A stretch of 64,000 nt of DNA, taken from contig CAJFCV020000001.1 of the NCBI GenBank assembly GCA_904066235.2, positions 11,465,291 to 11,529,290 on the forward strand, in the 5' to 3' direction. Position numbers and translations under genes: made by a program. Each line of letters starts with the position of its first letter. Within the stretch, counting starts at the first letter, position 1. This document shows positions 35,601 to 48,312 of this stretch, one piece after another. The notes beneath the pieces were generated by a model. It made no database searches. It was not told where the DNA came from and saw only the letters and a list, made by a program, of their open reading frames with translations. Origin of the DNA: Bursaphelenchus xylophilus. Taxonomy: Eukaryota > Nematoda > Chromadorea > Rhabditida > Aphelenchoididae.

Positions 35601-36256
35601 TTTAAAACCGGTGTCTAGTATAATATCAGAGTTTTTCGCCCAGTGTCGGCGTAGTTTGATTCCAAAAAAGCTGAAACTTGGCATGCTAAAATCTCAGGCG
35701 ATTACCTTTCGAATGGTGTATGTCTTGTCAATTCACTCCTTCATCACTAATTCACTTTTTTTTAAAACCGGTGTCTAGTATAATATCAGAGTTTTTCGCC
35801 CAGTGTCGGCGTAGTTTGATTCCAAAAAAGCTGAAACTTGCCATGCTAAAATCTCAGGCGATTAGCTTTCGAATGGTGTATGTCTTGTCAATTCACTCCT
35901 TCATCACTAATTCGCTTTTTTTAAAACCGGTGTCTAGTATAATATCAGAGTTTTTCGCCCAGTGTCGGCGTAGTTTGATTCCAAAAAAGCTGAAACTTGC
36001 CATGCTAAAATCTCAGGCGATTAGCTTTCGAATGGTGTATGTCTTGTCAATTCACTCCTTCATCACTAATTCACTTTTTTTAAAACCGGTGTCTAGTATA
36101 ATATCAGAGTTTTTCGCCCAGTGTCGGCGTAGTTTGATTCCAAAAAAGCTGAAACTTGCCATGCTAAAATCTCAGGCGATTAGCTTTCGAATGGTGTATG
36201 TCTTGTCAATTCACTCCTTCATCACTAATTCACCTTTTTTCAAAACCGGTGTCTAG

Positions 36257-36900
36257 TATAATATCAGAGTTTTTCGCCCAGTGTGGGCGTAGTTTGATTC
36301 CAGAAAAGCTGAAACTTGCCACGCTAAAATCTTAGGAGGTTACCTTTCGAATGGTGTATGTCTTGTCAATTCACTCCGTCATCACTAATTCACCTTTTTT
36401 CAAAACCGGTGTCTAGTATAATATCAGAGTTTTTCGCCCAGTGTGGGCGTAGTTTGATTCCAAAAAAGCTGAAACCTGCCATGCTAAAATCTTAGGCAGG
36501 TTACCTTTCGAATGGTGTATGTCTTGTCAATTCACTCCGTCATCACTAATTCACCTTTTTTCAAAACCGGTGTCTAGTATAATATCAGAGTTTTTCGCCC
36601 AGTGTGGGCGTAGTTTGATTCCAGAAAAGCTGAAACTTGCCATGCTAAAATCTTAGGAGGTTACCTTTCGAATGGTGTATGTCTTGTCAATTCACTCCTG
36701 TCATCACTAATTCACCTTTTTTCAAAACCGGTGTCTAGTATAATATCAGAGTGTTTCGCCCAGTGTGGGCGTAGTTTGATTCCAAAAAAAGCTGAGACTT
36801 GCCATGCTAAAATCTTATGAGGTTACCTTTCGAATGGTGTATGTCTTGTCAATTCACTCTGTCATCACTAATTCACCTTTTTTCAAAACCGGTGTCTAGT
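36257..36900 (+). repeat. Orphan block of edge-type satellite monomers inside array 3
   Basis: Units with TTAGGAGGTTACC, CCAGAAAAGCTG and GCTGAGACTTGCC, which otherwise occur only near the dynein-side edges (13.6-14.3, 22.0-22.9 and 30.6-31.3 kb), reappear here with no dynein fragment beside them. The match to 30.7-31.3 kb is at an offset of about 5,586-5,589 bp, which implies a duplication of about 5.6 kb inside the array. Confidence 0.75.
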
Positions 36901-39900
36901 ATAATATCAGAGTTTTTCGCCCAGTGTCGGCGTAGTTTGATTCCAAAAAAGCTGAAACTTGCCATGCTAAAATCTCAGGCGATTAGCTTTCGAATAGTGT
37001 ATGTCTTGTCAATTCACTCCTTCATCACTAATTCACTTTTTTTAAAACCGGTGTCTAGTATAATATCAGAGTTTTTCGCCCAGTGTCGGCGTAGTTTGAT
37101 TCCAAAAAAGCTGAAACTTGGCATGCTAAAATCTCAGGCGATTAGCTTTCGAATGGTGTATGTCTTGTCAATTCACTCCTTCATCACTAATTCACTTTTT
37201 TTAAAACCGGTGTCTAGTATAATATCAGAGTTTTTCGCCCAGTGTCGGCGTAGTTTGATTCCAAAAAAGCTGAAACTTGCCATGCTAAAATCTCAGGCGA
37301 TTAGCTTTCGAATGGTGTATGTCTTGTCAATTCACTCCTTCATCACTAATTCACTTTTTTTAAAACCGGTGTCTAGTATAATATCAGAGTTTTTCGCCCA
37401 GTGTCGGCGTAGTTTGATTCCAAAAAAGCTGAAACTTGCCATGCTGAAATCTCAGGCGATTAGCTTTCGAATAGTGTATGTCTTGTCAATTCACTCCTTC
37501 ATCACTAATTCACTTTTTTTAAAACCGGTGTCTAGTATAATATCAGAGTTTTTCGCCCAGTGTCGGCGTAGTTTGATTCCAAAAAAGCTGAAACTTGGCA
37601 TGCTAAAATCTCAGGCGATTACCTTTCGAATGGTGTATGTCTTGTCAATTCACTCCTTCATCACTAATTCACTTTTTTTAAAACCGGTGTCTAGTATAAT
37701 ATCAGAGTTTTTCGCCCAGTGTCGGCGTAGTTTGATTCCAAAAAAGCTGAAACTTGCCATGCTAAAATCTCAGGCGATTAGCTTTCGAATGGTGTATGTC
37801 TTGTCAATTCACTCCTTCATCACTAATTCACTTTTTTTAAAACCGGTGTCTAGTATAATATCAGAGTTTTTCGCCCAGTGTCGGCGTAGTTTGATTCCAA
37901 AAAAGCTGAAACTTGCCATGCTAAAATCTCAGGCGATTAGCTTTCGAATGGTGTATGTCTTGTCAATTCACTCCTTCATCACTAATTCACTTTTTTTAAA
38001 ACCGGTGTCTAGTATAATATCAGAGTTTTTCGCCCAGTGTCGGCGTAGTTTGATTCCAAAAAAGCTGAAACTTGCCATGCTAAAATCTCAGGCGATTAGC
38101 TTTCGAATGGTGTATGTCTTGTCAATTCACTCCTTCATCACTAATTCACTTTTTTTTAAAACCGGTGTCTAGTATAATATCAGAGTTTTTCGCCCAGTGT
38201 CGGCGTAGTTTGATTCCAAAAAAGCTGAAACTTGGCATGCTAAAACCTCAGGCGATTAGCTTTCGAATGGTGTATGTCTTGTCAATTCACTCCGTCATCA
38301 CCAATTCACCTTTTTTCAAAACCGGTGTCTAGTATAATATCAGAGTGTTTCGCCCAGTGTGGGCGTAGTTTGATTCCAAAAATGCTGAAACTTGCCATGC
38401 TAAAATCTCAGGCGATTAGCTTTCGAATGGTGTATGTCTTGTCAATTCACTCCTTCATCACTAATTCACTTTTTTTAAAACCGGTGTCTAGTATAATATC
38501 AGAGTTTTTCGCCCAGTGTGGGCGTAGTTTGATTCCAAAAATGCTGAAACTTGCCATGCTAAAATCTCAGGCGATTAGCTTTCGAATGGTGTATGTCTTG
38601 TCAATTCACTCCTTCATCACTAATTCACTTTTTTTTAAAACCGGTGTCTAGTATAATATCAGAGTTTTTCGCCCAGTGTCGGCGTAGTTTGATTCCAAAA
38701 AAGCTGAAACTTGCCATGCTAAAATCTCAGGCGATTAGCTTTCGAATGGTGTATGTCTTGTCAATTCACTCCTTCATCACCAATTCACCTTTTTTCAAAA
38801 CCGGTGTCTAGTATAATATCAGAGTGTTTCGCCCAGTGTGGGCGTAGTTTGATTCCAAAAATGCTGAAACTTGCCATGCTAAAATCTCAGGCGATTAGCT
38901 TTCGAATGGTGTATGTCTTGTCAATTCACTCCTTCATCACTAATTCACTTTTTTTAAAACCGGTGTCTAGTATAATATCAGAGTTTTTCGCCCAGTGTCG
39001 GCGTAGTTTGATTCCAAAAAAGCTGAAACTTGCCATGCTAAAATCTCAGGCGATTAGCTTTCGAATGGTGTATGTCTTGTCAATTCACTCCTTCATCACT
39101 AATTCACTTTTTTTAAAACCGGTGTCTAGTATAATATCAGAGTTTTTCGCCCAGTGTCGGCGTAGTTTGATTCCAAAAAAGCTGAAACTTGCCATGCTAA
39201 AATCTCAGGCGATTAGCTTTCGAATGGTGTATGTCTTGTCAATTCACTCCTTCATCACTAATTCACTTTTTTTAAAACCGGTGTCTAGTATAATATCAGA
39301 GTTTTTCGCCCAGTGTCGGCGTAGTTTGATTCCAAAAAAGCTGAAACTTGCCATGCTAAAATCTCAGGCGATTAGCTTTCGAATGGTGTATGTCTTGTCA
39401 ATTCACTCCTTCATCACTAATTCACTTTTTTTAAAACCGGTGTCTAGTATAATATCAGAGTTTTTCGCCCAGTGTCGGCGTAGTTTGATTCCAAAAAAGC
39501 TGAAACTTGGCATGCTAAAACCTCAGGCGATTAGCTTTCGAATGGTGTATGTCTTGTCAATTCACTCCTTCATCACTAATTCACTTTTTTTAAAACCGGT
39601 GTCTAGTATAATATCAGAGTGTTTCGCCCAGTGTGGGCGTAGTTTGATTCCAAAAATGCTGAAACTTGCCATGCTAAAATCTCAGGCGATTAGCTTTCGA
39701 ATGGTGTATGTCTTGTCAATTCACTCCTTCATCACTAATTCACTTTTTTTAAAACCGGTGTCTAGTATAATATCAGAGTTTTTCGCCCAGTGTGGGCGTA
39801 GTTTGATTCCAAAAATGCTGAAACTTGCCATGCTAAAATCTCAGGCGATTAGCTTTCGAATGGTGTATGTCTTGTCAATTCACTCCTTCATCACTAATTC

Positions 39901-42576
39901 ACTTTTTTTAAAACCGGTGTCTAGTATAATATCAGAGTTTTTCGCCCAGTGTCGGCGTAGTTTGATTCCAAAAAAGCTGAAACTTGCCATGCTAAAATCT
40001 CAGGCGATTAGCTTTCGAATGGTGTATGTCTTGTCAATTCACTCCTTCATCACTAATTCACCTTTTTTCAAAACCGGTGTCTAGTATAATATCAGAGTGT
40101 TTCGCCCAGTGTGGGCGTAGTTTGATTCCAAAAATGCTGAAACTTGCCATGCTAAAATCTCAGGCGATTAGCTTTCGAATGGTGTATGTCTTGTCAATTC
40201 ACTCCTTCATCACTAATTCACTTTTTTTAAAACCGGTGTCTAGTATAATATCAGAGTGTTTCGCCCAGTGTGGGCGTAGTTTGATTCCAAAAAATGCTGA
40301 AACTTGCCATGCTAAAATCTCAGGCGATTAGCTTTCGAATGGTGTATGTCTTGTCAATTCACTCCTTCATCACTAATTCACTTTTTTTAAAACCGGTGTC
40401 TAGTATAATATCAGAGTTTTTCGCCCAGTGTCGGCGTAGTTTGATTCCAAAAAAGCTGAAACTTGCCATGCTAAAATCTCAGGCGATTAGCTTTCGAATG
40501 GTGTATGTCTTGTCAATTCACTCCTTCATCACTAATTCACTTTTTTTAAAACCGGTGTCTAGTATAATATCAGAGTTTTTCGCCCAGTGTCGGCGTAGTT
40601 TGATTCCAAAAAAGCTGAAACTTGCCATGCTAAAATCTCAGGCGATTAGCTTTCGAATGGTGTATGTCTTGTCAATTCACTCCTTCATCACTAATTCACT
40701 TTTTTTAAAACCGGTGTCTAGTATAATATCAGAGTTTTTCGCCCAGTGTCGGCGTAGTTTGATTCCAAAAAAGCTGAAACTTGCCATGCTAAAATCTCAG
40801 GCGATTAGCTTTCGAATGGTGTATGTCTTGTCAATTCACTCCTTCATCACTAATTCACTTTTTTTAAAACCGGTGTCTAGTATAATATCAGAGTTTTTCG
40901 CCCAGTGTCGGCGTAGTTTGATTCCAAAAAAGCTGAAACTTGCCATGCTAAAATCTCAGGCGATTAGCTTTCGAATGGTGTATGTCTTGTCAATTCACTC
41001 CTTCATCACTAATTCACTTTTTTTAAAACCGGTGTCTAGTATAATATCAGAGTTTTTCGCCCAGTGTCGGCGTAGTTTGATTCCAAAAAAGCTGAAACTT
41101 GGCATGCTAAAACCTCAGGCGATTAGCTTTCGAATGGTGTATGTCTTGTCAATTCACTCCGTCATCACCAATTCACCTTTTTTCAAAACCGGTGTCTAGT
41201 ATAATATCAGAGTGTTTCGCCCAGTGTGGGCGTAGTTTGATTCCAAAAATGCTGAAACTTGCCATGCTAAAATCTCAGGCGATTAGCTTTCGAATGGTGT
41301 ATGTCTTGTCAATTCACTCCTTCATCACTAATTCACTTTTTTTTAAAACCGGTGTCTAGTATAATATCAGAGTGTTTCGCCCAGTGTGGGCGTAGTTTGA
41401 TTCCAAAAATGCTGAAACTTGCCATGCTAAAATCTCAGGCGATTAGCTTTCGAATGGTGTATGTCTTGTCAATTCACTCCTTCATCACTAATTCACTTTT
41501 TTTAAAACCGGTGTCTAGTATAATATCAGAGTGTTTCGCCCAGTGTCGGCGTAGTTTGATTCCAAAAAAGCTGAAACTTGGCATGCTAAAACCTCAGGCG
41601 ATTAGCTTTCGAATGGTGTATGTCTTGTCAATTCACTCCGTCATCACCAATTCACCTTTTTTCAAAACCGGTGTCTAGTATAATATCAGAGTGTTTCGCC
41701 CAGTGTGGGCGTAGTTTGATTCCAAAAATGCTGAAACTTGCCATGCTAAAATCTCAGGCGATTAGCTTTCGAATGGTGTATGTCTTGTCAATTCACTCCT
41801 TCATCACTAATTCACTTTTTTTAAAACCGGTGTCTAGTATAATATCAGAGTTTTTCGCCCAGTGTCGGCGTAGTTTGATTCCAAAAAAGCTGAAACTTGC
41901 CATGCTAAAATCTCAGGCGATTAGCTTTCGAATGGTGTATGTCTTGTCAATTCACTCCTTCATCACTAATTCACCTTTTTTTAAAACCGGTGTCTAGTAT
42001 AATATCAGAGTGTTTCGCCCAGTGTGGGCGTAGTTTGATTCCAAAAAATGCTGAAACTTGCCATGCTAAAATCTCAGGCGATTAGCTTTCGAATGGTGTA
42101 TGTCTTGTCAATTCACTCCTTCATCACTAATTCACTTTTTTTAAAACCGGTGTCTAGTATAATATCAGAGTGTTTCGCCCAGTGTGGGCGTAGTTTGATT
42201 CCAAAAATGCTGAAACTTGCCATGCTAAAATCTCAGGCGATTAGCTTTCGAATGGTGTATGTCTTGTCAATTCACTCCTTCATCACTAATTCACTTTTTT
42301 TAAAACCGGTGTCTAGTATAATATCAGAGTGTTTCGCCCAGTGTCGGCGTAGTTTGATTCCAAAAATGCTGAAACTTGCCATGCTAAAATCTCAGGCGAT
42401 TAGCTTTCGAATGGTGTATGTCTTGTCAATTCACTCCTTCATCACTAATTCACTTTTTTTAAAACCGGTGTCTAGTATAATATCAGAGTGTTTCGCCCAG
42501 TGTGGGCGTAGTTTGATTCCAAAAAAGCTGAAACTTGGCATGCTAAAACCTCAGGCGATTAGCTTTCGAATGGTGT

Positions 42577-45500
42577 ATGTCTTGTCAATTCACTCCGTCA
42601 TCACCAATTCACCTTTTTTCAAAACCGGTGTCTAGTATAATATCAGAGTGTTTCGCCCAGTGTGGGCGTAGTTTGATTCCAAAAATGCTGAAACTTGCCA
42701 TGCTAAAATCTCAGGCGATTAGCTTTCGAATGGTGTATGTCTTGTCAATTCACTCCTTCATCACTAATTCACTTTTTTTAAAACCGGTGTCTAGTATAAT
42801 ATCAGAGTGTTTCGCCCAGTGTGGGCGTAGTTTGATTCCAAAAATGCTGAAACTTGCCATGCTAAAATCTCAGGCGATTAGCTTTCGAATGGTGTATGTC
42901 TTGTCAATTCACTCCTTCATCACTAATTCACTTTTTTTAAAACCGGTGTCTAGTATAATATCAGAGTTTTTCGCCCAGTGTCGGCGTAGTTTGATTCCAA
43001 AAAAGCTGAAACTTGCCATGCTAAAATCTCAGGCGATTAGCTTTCGAATGGTGTATGTCTTGTCAATTCACTCCTTCATCACTAATTCACTTTTTTTAAA
43101 ACCGGTGTCTAGTATAATATCAGAGTTTTTCGCCCAGTGTCGGCGTAGTTTGATTCCAAAAAAGCTGAAACTTGCCATGCTAAAATCTCAGGCGATTAGC
43201 TTTCGAATGGTGTATGTCTTGTCAATTCACTCCTTCATCACTAATTCACCTTTTTTTAAAACCGGTGTCTAGTATAATATCAGAGTGTTTCGCCCAGTGT
43301 GGGCGTAGTTTGATTCCAAAAATGCTGAAACTTGCCATGCTAAAATCTCAGGCGATTAGCTTTCGAATGGTGTATGTCTTGTCAATTCACTCCTTCATCA
43401 CTAATTCACTTTTTTTCAAAACCGGTGTCTAGTATAATATCAGAGTTTTTCGCCCAGTGTCGGCGTAGTTTGATTCCAAAAAAGCTGAAACTTGCCATGC
43501 TAAAATCTCAGGCGATTAGCTTTCGAATGGTGTATGTCTTGTCAATTCACTCCTTCATCACTAATTCACTTTTTTTAAAACCGGTGTCTAGTATAATATC
43601 AGAGTTTTTCGCCCAGTGTCGGCGTAGTTTGATTCCAAAAAAGCTGAAACTTGCCATGCTAAAATCTCAGGCGATTAGCTTTCGAATGGTGTATGTCTTG
43701 TCAATTCACTCCTTCATCACTAATTCACTTTTTTTAAAACCGGTGTCTAGTATAATATCAGAGTGTTTCGCCCAGTGTCGGCGTAGTTTGATTCCAAAAA
43801 AGCTGAAACTTGGCATGCTAAAACCTCAGGCGATTAGCTTTCGAATGGTGTATGTCTTGTCAATTCACTCCGTCATCACCAATTCACCTTTTTTCAAAAC
43901 CGGTGTCTAGTATAATATCAGAGTGTTTCGCCCAGTGTGGGCGTAGTTTGATTCCAAAAATGCTGAAACTTGCCATGCTAAAATCTCAGGCGATTAGCTT
44001 TCGAATGGTGTATGTCTTGTCAATTCACTCCTTCATCACTAATTCACTTTTTTTTAAAACCGGTGTCTAGTATAATATCAGAGTGTTTCGCCCAGTGTGG
44101 GCGTAGTTTGATTCCAAAAATGCTGAAACTTGCCATGCTAAAATCTCAGGCGATTAGCTTTCGAATGGTGTATGTCTTGTCAATTCACTCCTTCATCACT
44201 AATTCACTTTTTTTAAAACCGGTGTCTAGTATAATATCAGAGTTTTTCGCCCAGTGTCGGCGTAGTTTGATTCCAAAAAAGCTGAAACTTGCCATGCTAA
44301 AATCTCAGGCGATTAGCTTTCGAATGGTGTATGTCTTGTCAATTCACTCCTTCATCACTAATTCACTTTTTTTAAAACCGGTGTCTAGTATAATATCAGA
44401 GTTTTTCGCCCAGTGTCGGCGTAGTTTGATTCCAAAAAAGCTGAAACTTGCCATGCTAAAATCTCAGGCGATTAGCTTTCGAATGGTGTATGTCTTGTCA
44501 ATTCACTCCTTCATCACTAATTCACTTTTTTTAAAACCGGTGTCTAGTATAATATCAGAGTGTTTCGCCCAGTGTCGGCGTAGTTTGATTCCAAAAATGC
44601 TGAAACTTGCCATGCTAAAATCTCAGGCGATTAGCTTTCGAATGGTGTATGTCTTGTCAATTCACTCCTTCATCACTAATTCACCTTTTTTTAAAACCGG
44701 TGTCTAGTATAATATCAGAGTGTTTCGCCCAGTGTCGGCGTAGTTTGATTCCAAAAAAGCTGAAACTTGCCATGCTAAAATCTCAGGCGATTAGCTTTCG
44801 AATGGTGTATGTCTTGTCAATTCACTCCTTCATCACTAATTCACTTTTTTTAAAACCGGTGTCTAGTATAATATCAGAGTGTTTCGCCCAGTGTGGGCGT
44901 AGTTTGATTCCAAAAATGCTGAAACTTGCCATGCTAAAATCTCAGGCGATTAGCTTTCGAATGGTGTATGTCTTGTCAATTCACTCCTTCATCACTAATT
45001 CACTTTTTTTAAAACCGGTGTCTAGTATAATATCAGAGTGTTTCGCCCAGTGTCGGCGTAGTTTGATTCCAAAAAAGCTGAAACTTGCCATGCTAAAATC
45101 TCAGGCGATTAGCTTTCGAATGGTGTATGTCTTGTCAATTCACTCCTTCATCACTAATTCACTTTTTTTAAAACCGGTGTCTAGTATAATATCAGAGTGT
45201 TTCGCCCAGTGTCGGCGTAGTTTGATTCCAAAAAAGCTGAAACTTGGCATGCTAAAACCTCAGGCGATTAGCTTTCGAATGGTGTATGTCTTGTCAATTC
45301 ACTCCGTCATCACCAATTCACCTTTTTTCAAAACCGGTGTCTAGTATAATATCAGAGTGTTTCGCCCAGTGTGGGCGTAGTTTGATTCCAAAAATGCTGA
45401 AACTTGCCATGCTAAAATCTCAGGCGATTAGCTTTCGAATGGTGTATGTCTTGTCAATTCACTCCTTCATCACTAATTCACTTTTTTTAAAACCGGTGTC

Positions 45501-48312
45501 TAGTATAATATCAGAGTGTTTCGCCCAGTGTGGGCGTAGTTTGATTCCAAAAATGCTGAAACTTGCCATGCTAAAATCTCAGGCGATTAGCTTTCGAATG
45601 GTGTATGTCTTGTCAATTCACTCCTTCATCACTAATTCACTTTTTTTAAAACCGGTGTCTAGTATAATATCAGAGTTTTTCGCCCAGTGTCGGCGTAGTT
45701 TGATTCCAAAAAAGCTGAAACTTGGCATGCTAAAACCTCAGGCGATTAGCTTTCGAATGGTGTATGTCTTGTCAATTCACTCCGTCATCACCAATTCACC
45801 TTTTTTCAAAACCGGTGTCTAGTATAATATCAGAGTGTTTCGCCCAGTGTGGGCGTAGTTTGATTCCAAAAATGCTGAAACTTGCCATGCTAAAATCTCA
45901 GGCGATTAGCTTTCGAATGGTGTATGTCTTGTCAATTCACTCCTTCATCACTAATTCACTTTTTTTAAAACCGGTGTCTAGTATAATATCAGAGTGTTTC
46001 GCCCAGTGTGGGCGTAGTTTGATTCCAAAAATGCTGAAACTTGCCATGCTAAAATCTCAGGCGATTAGCTTTCGAATGGTGTATGTCTTGTCAATTCACT
46101 CCTTCATCACTAATTCACTTTTTTTAAAACCGGTGTCTAGTATAATATCAGAGTTTTTCGCCCAGTGTCGGCGTAGTTTGATTCCAAAAAAGCTGAAACT
46201 TGCCATGCTAAAATCTCAGGCGATTAGCTTTCGAATGGTGTATGTCTTGTCAATTCACTCCTTCATCACTAATTCACTTTTTTTAAAACCGGTGTCTAGT
46301 ATAATATCAGAGTTTTTCGCCCAGTGTCGGCGTAGTTTGATTCCAAAAAAGCTGAAACTTGCCATGCTAAAATCTCAGGCGATTAGCTTTCGAATGGTGT
46401 ATGTCTTGTCAATTCACTCCTTCATCACTAATTCACTTTTTTTAAAACCGGTGTCTAGTATAATATCAGAGTGTTTCGCCCAGTGTGGGCGTAGTTTGAT
46501 TCCAAAAATGCTGAAACTTGCCATGCTAAAATCTCAGGCGATTAGCTTTCGAATGGTGTATGTCTTGTCAATTCACTCCTTCATCACTAATTCACTTTTT
46601 TTCAAAACCGGTGTCTAGTATAATATCAGAGTTTTTCGCCCAGTGTCGGCGTAGTTTGATTCCAAAAAAGCTGAAACTTGCCATGCTAAAATCTCAGGCG
46701 ATTAGCTTTCGAATGGTGTATGTCTTGTCAATTCACTCCTTCATCACTAATTCACTTTTTTTAAAACCGGTGTCTAGTATAATATCAGAGTTTTTCGCCC
46801 AGTGTCGGCGTAGTTTGATTCCAAAAAAGCTGAAACTTGCCATGCTAAAATCTCAGGCGATTAGCTTTCGAATGGTGTATGTCTTGTCAATTCACTCCTT
46901 CATCACTAATTCACTTTTTTTAAAACCGGTGTCTAGTATAATATCAGAGTGTTTCGCCCAGTGTCGGCGTAGTTTGATTCCAAAAAAGCTGAAACTTGGC
47001 ATGCTAAAACCTCAGGCGATTAGCTTTCGAATGGTGTATGTCTTGTCAATTCACTCCGTCATCACCAATTCACCTTTTTTCAAAACCGGTGTCTAGTATA
47101 ATATCAGAGTGTTTCGCCCAGTGTGGGCGTAGTTTGATTCCAAAAATGCTGAAACTTGCCATGCTAAAATCTCAGGCGATTAGCTTTCGAATGGTGTATG
47201 TCTTGTCAATTCACTCCTTCATCACTAATTCACTTTTTTTAAAACCGGTGTCTAGTATAATATCAGAGTGTTTCGCCCAGTGTGGGCGTAGTTTGATTCC
47301 AAAAATGCTGAAACTTGCCATGCTAAAATCTCAGGCGATTAGCTTTCGAATGGTGTATGTCTTGTCAATTCACTCCTTCATCACTAATTCACTTTTTTTA
47401 AAACCGGTGTCTAGTATAATATCAGAGTTTTTCGCCCAGTGTCGGCGTAGTTTGATTCCAAAAAAGCTGAAACTTGCCATGCTAAAATCTCAGGCGATTA
47501 GCTTTCGAATGGTGTATGTCTTGTCAATTCACTCCTTCATCACTAATTCACTTTTTTTAAAACCGGTGTCTAGTATAATATCAGAGTTTTTCGCCCAGTG
47601 TCGGCGTAGTTTGATTCCAAAAAAGCTGAAACTTGCCATGCTAAAATCTCAGGCGATTAGCTTTCGAATGGTGTATGTCTTGTCAATTCACTCCTTCATC
47701 ACTAATTCAGCTTTTTTTAAAACCGGTGTCTAGTATAATATCAGAGTGTTTCGCCCAGTGTGGGCGTAGTTTGATTCCAAAAATGCTGAAACTTGCCATG
47801 CTAAAATCTCAGGCGATTAGCTTTCGAATGGTGTATGTCTTGTCAATTCACTCCTTCATCACTAATTCACTTTTTTTCAAAACCGGTGTCTAGTATAATA
47901 TCAGAGTTTTTCGCCCAGTGTCGGCGTAGTTTGATTCCAAAAAAGCTGAAACTTGCCATGCTAAAATCTCAGGCGATTAGCTTTCGAATGGTGTATGTCT
48001 TGTCAATTCACTCCTTCATCACTAATTCACTTTTTTTAAAACCGGTGTCTAGTATAATATCAGAGTTTTTCGCCCAGTGTCGGCGTAGTTTGATTCCAAA
48101 AAAGCTGAAACTTGCCATGCTAAAATCTCAGGCGATTAGCTTTCGAATGGTGTATGTCTTGTCAATTCACTCCTTCATCACTAATTCACTTTTTTTAAAA
48201 CCGGTGTCTAGTATAATATCAGAGTGTTTCGCCCAGTGTGGGCGTAGTTTGATTCCAAAAATGCTGAAACTTGCCATGCTAAAATCCCAGGCGATTAGCT
48301 TTCGAATGGTGT
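42577..48312 (+). repeat. Higher-order repeat of about 8 monomers (about 1,275 bp)
   Basis: Typing units by the linked variants, 42577-43851 reads M M K K M K K G, 43852-45285 reads M M K K M K M K G, 45286-45763 reads M M G, 45764-47037 reads M M K K M K K G, and 47038 onward M M K K M K K. The eight-unit pattern is therefore repeated exactly, with nine- and three-unit derivatives between. The 1,276-bp spacing of the CACCAATTCACC units also occurs in arrays 1 (15608 to 16884) and 2 (24146 to 25422). Confidence 0.6.
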
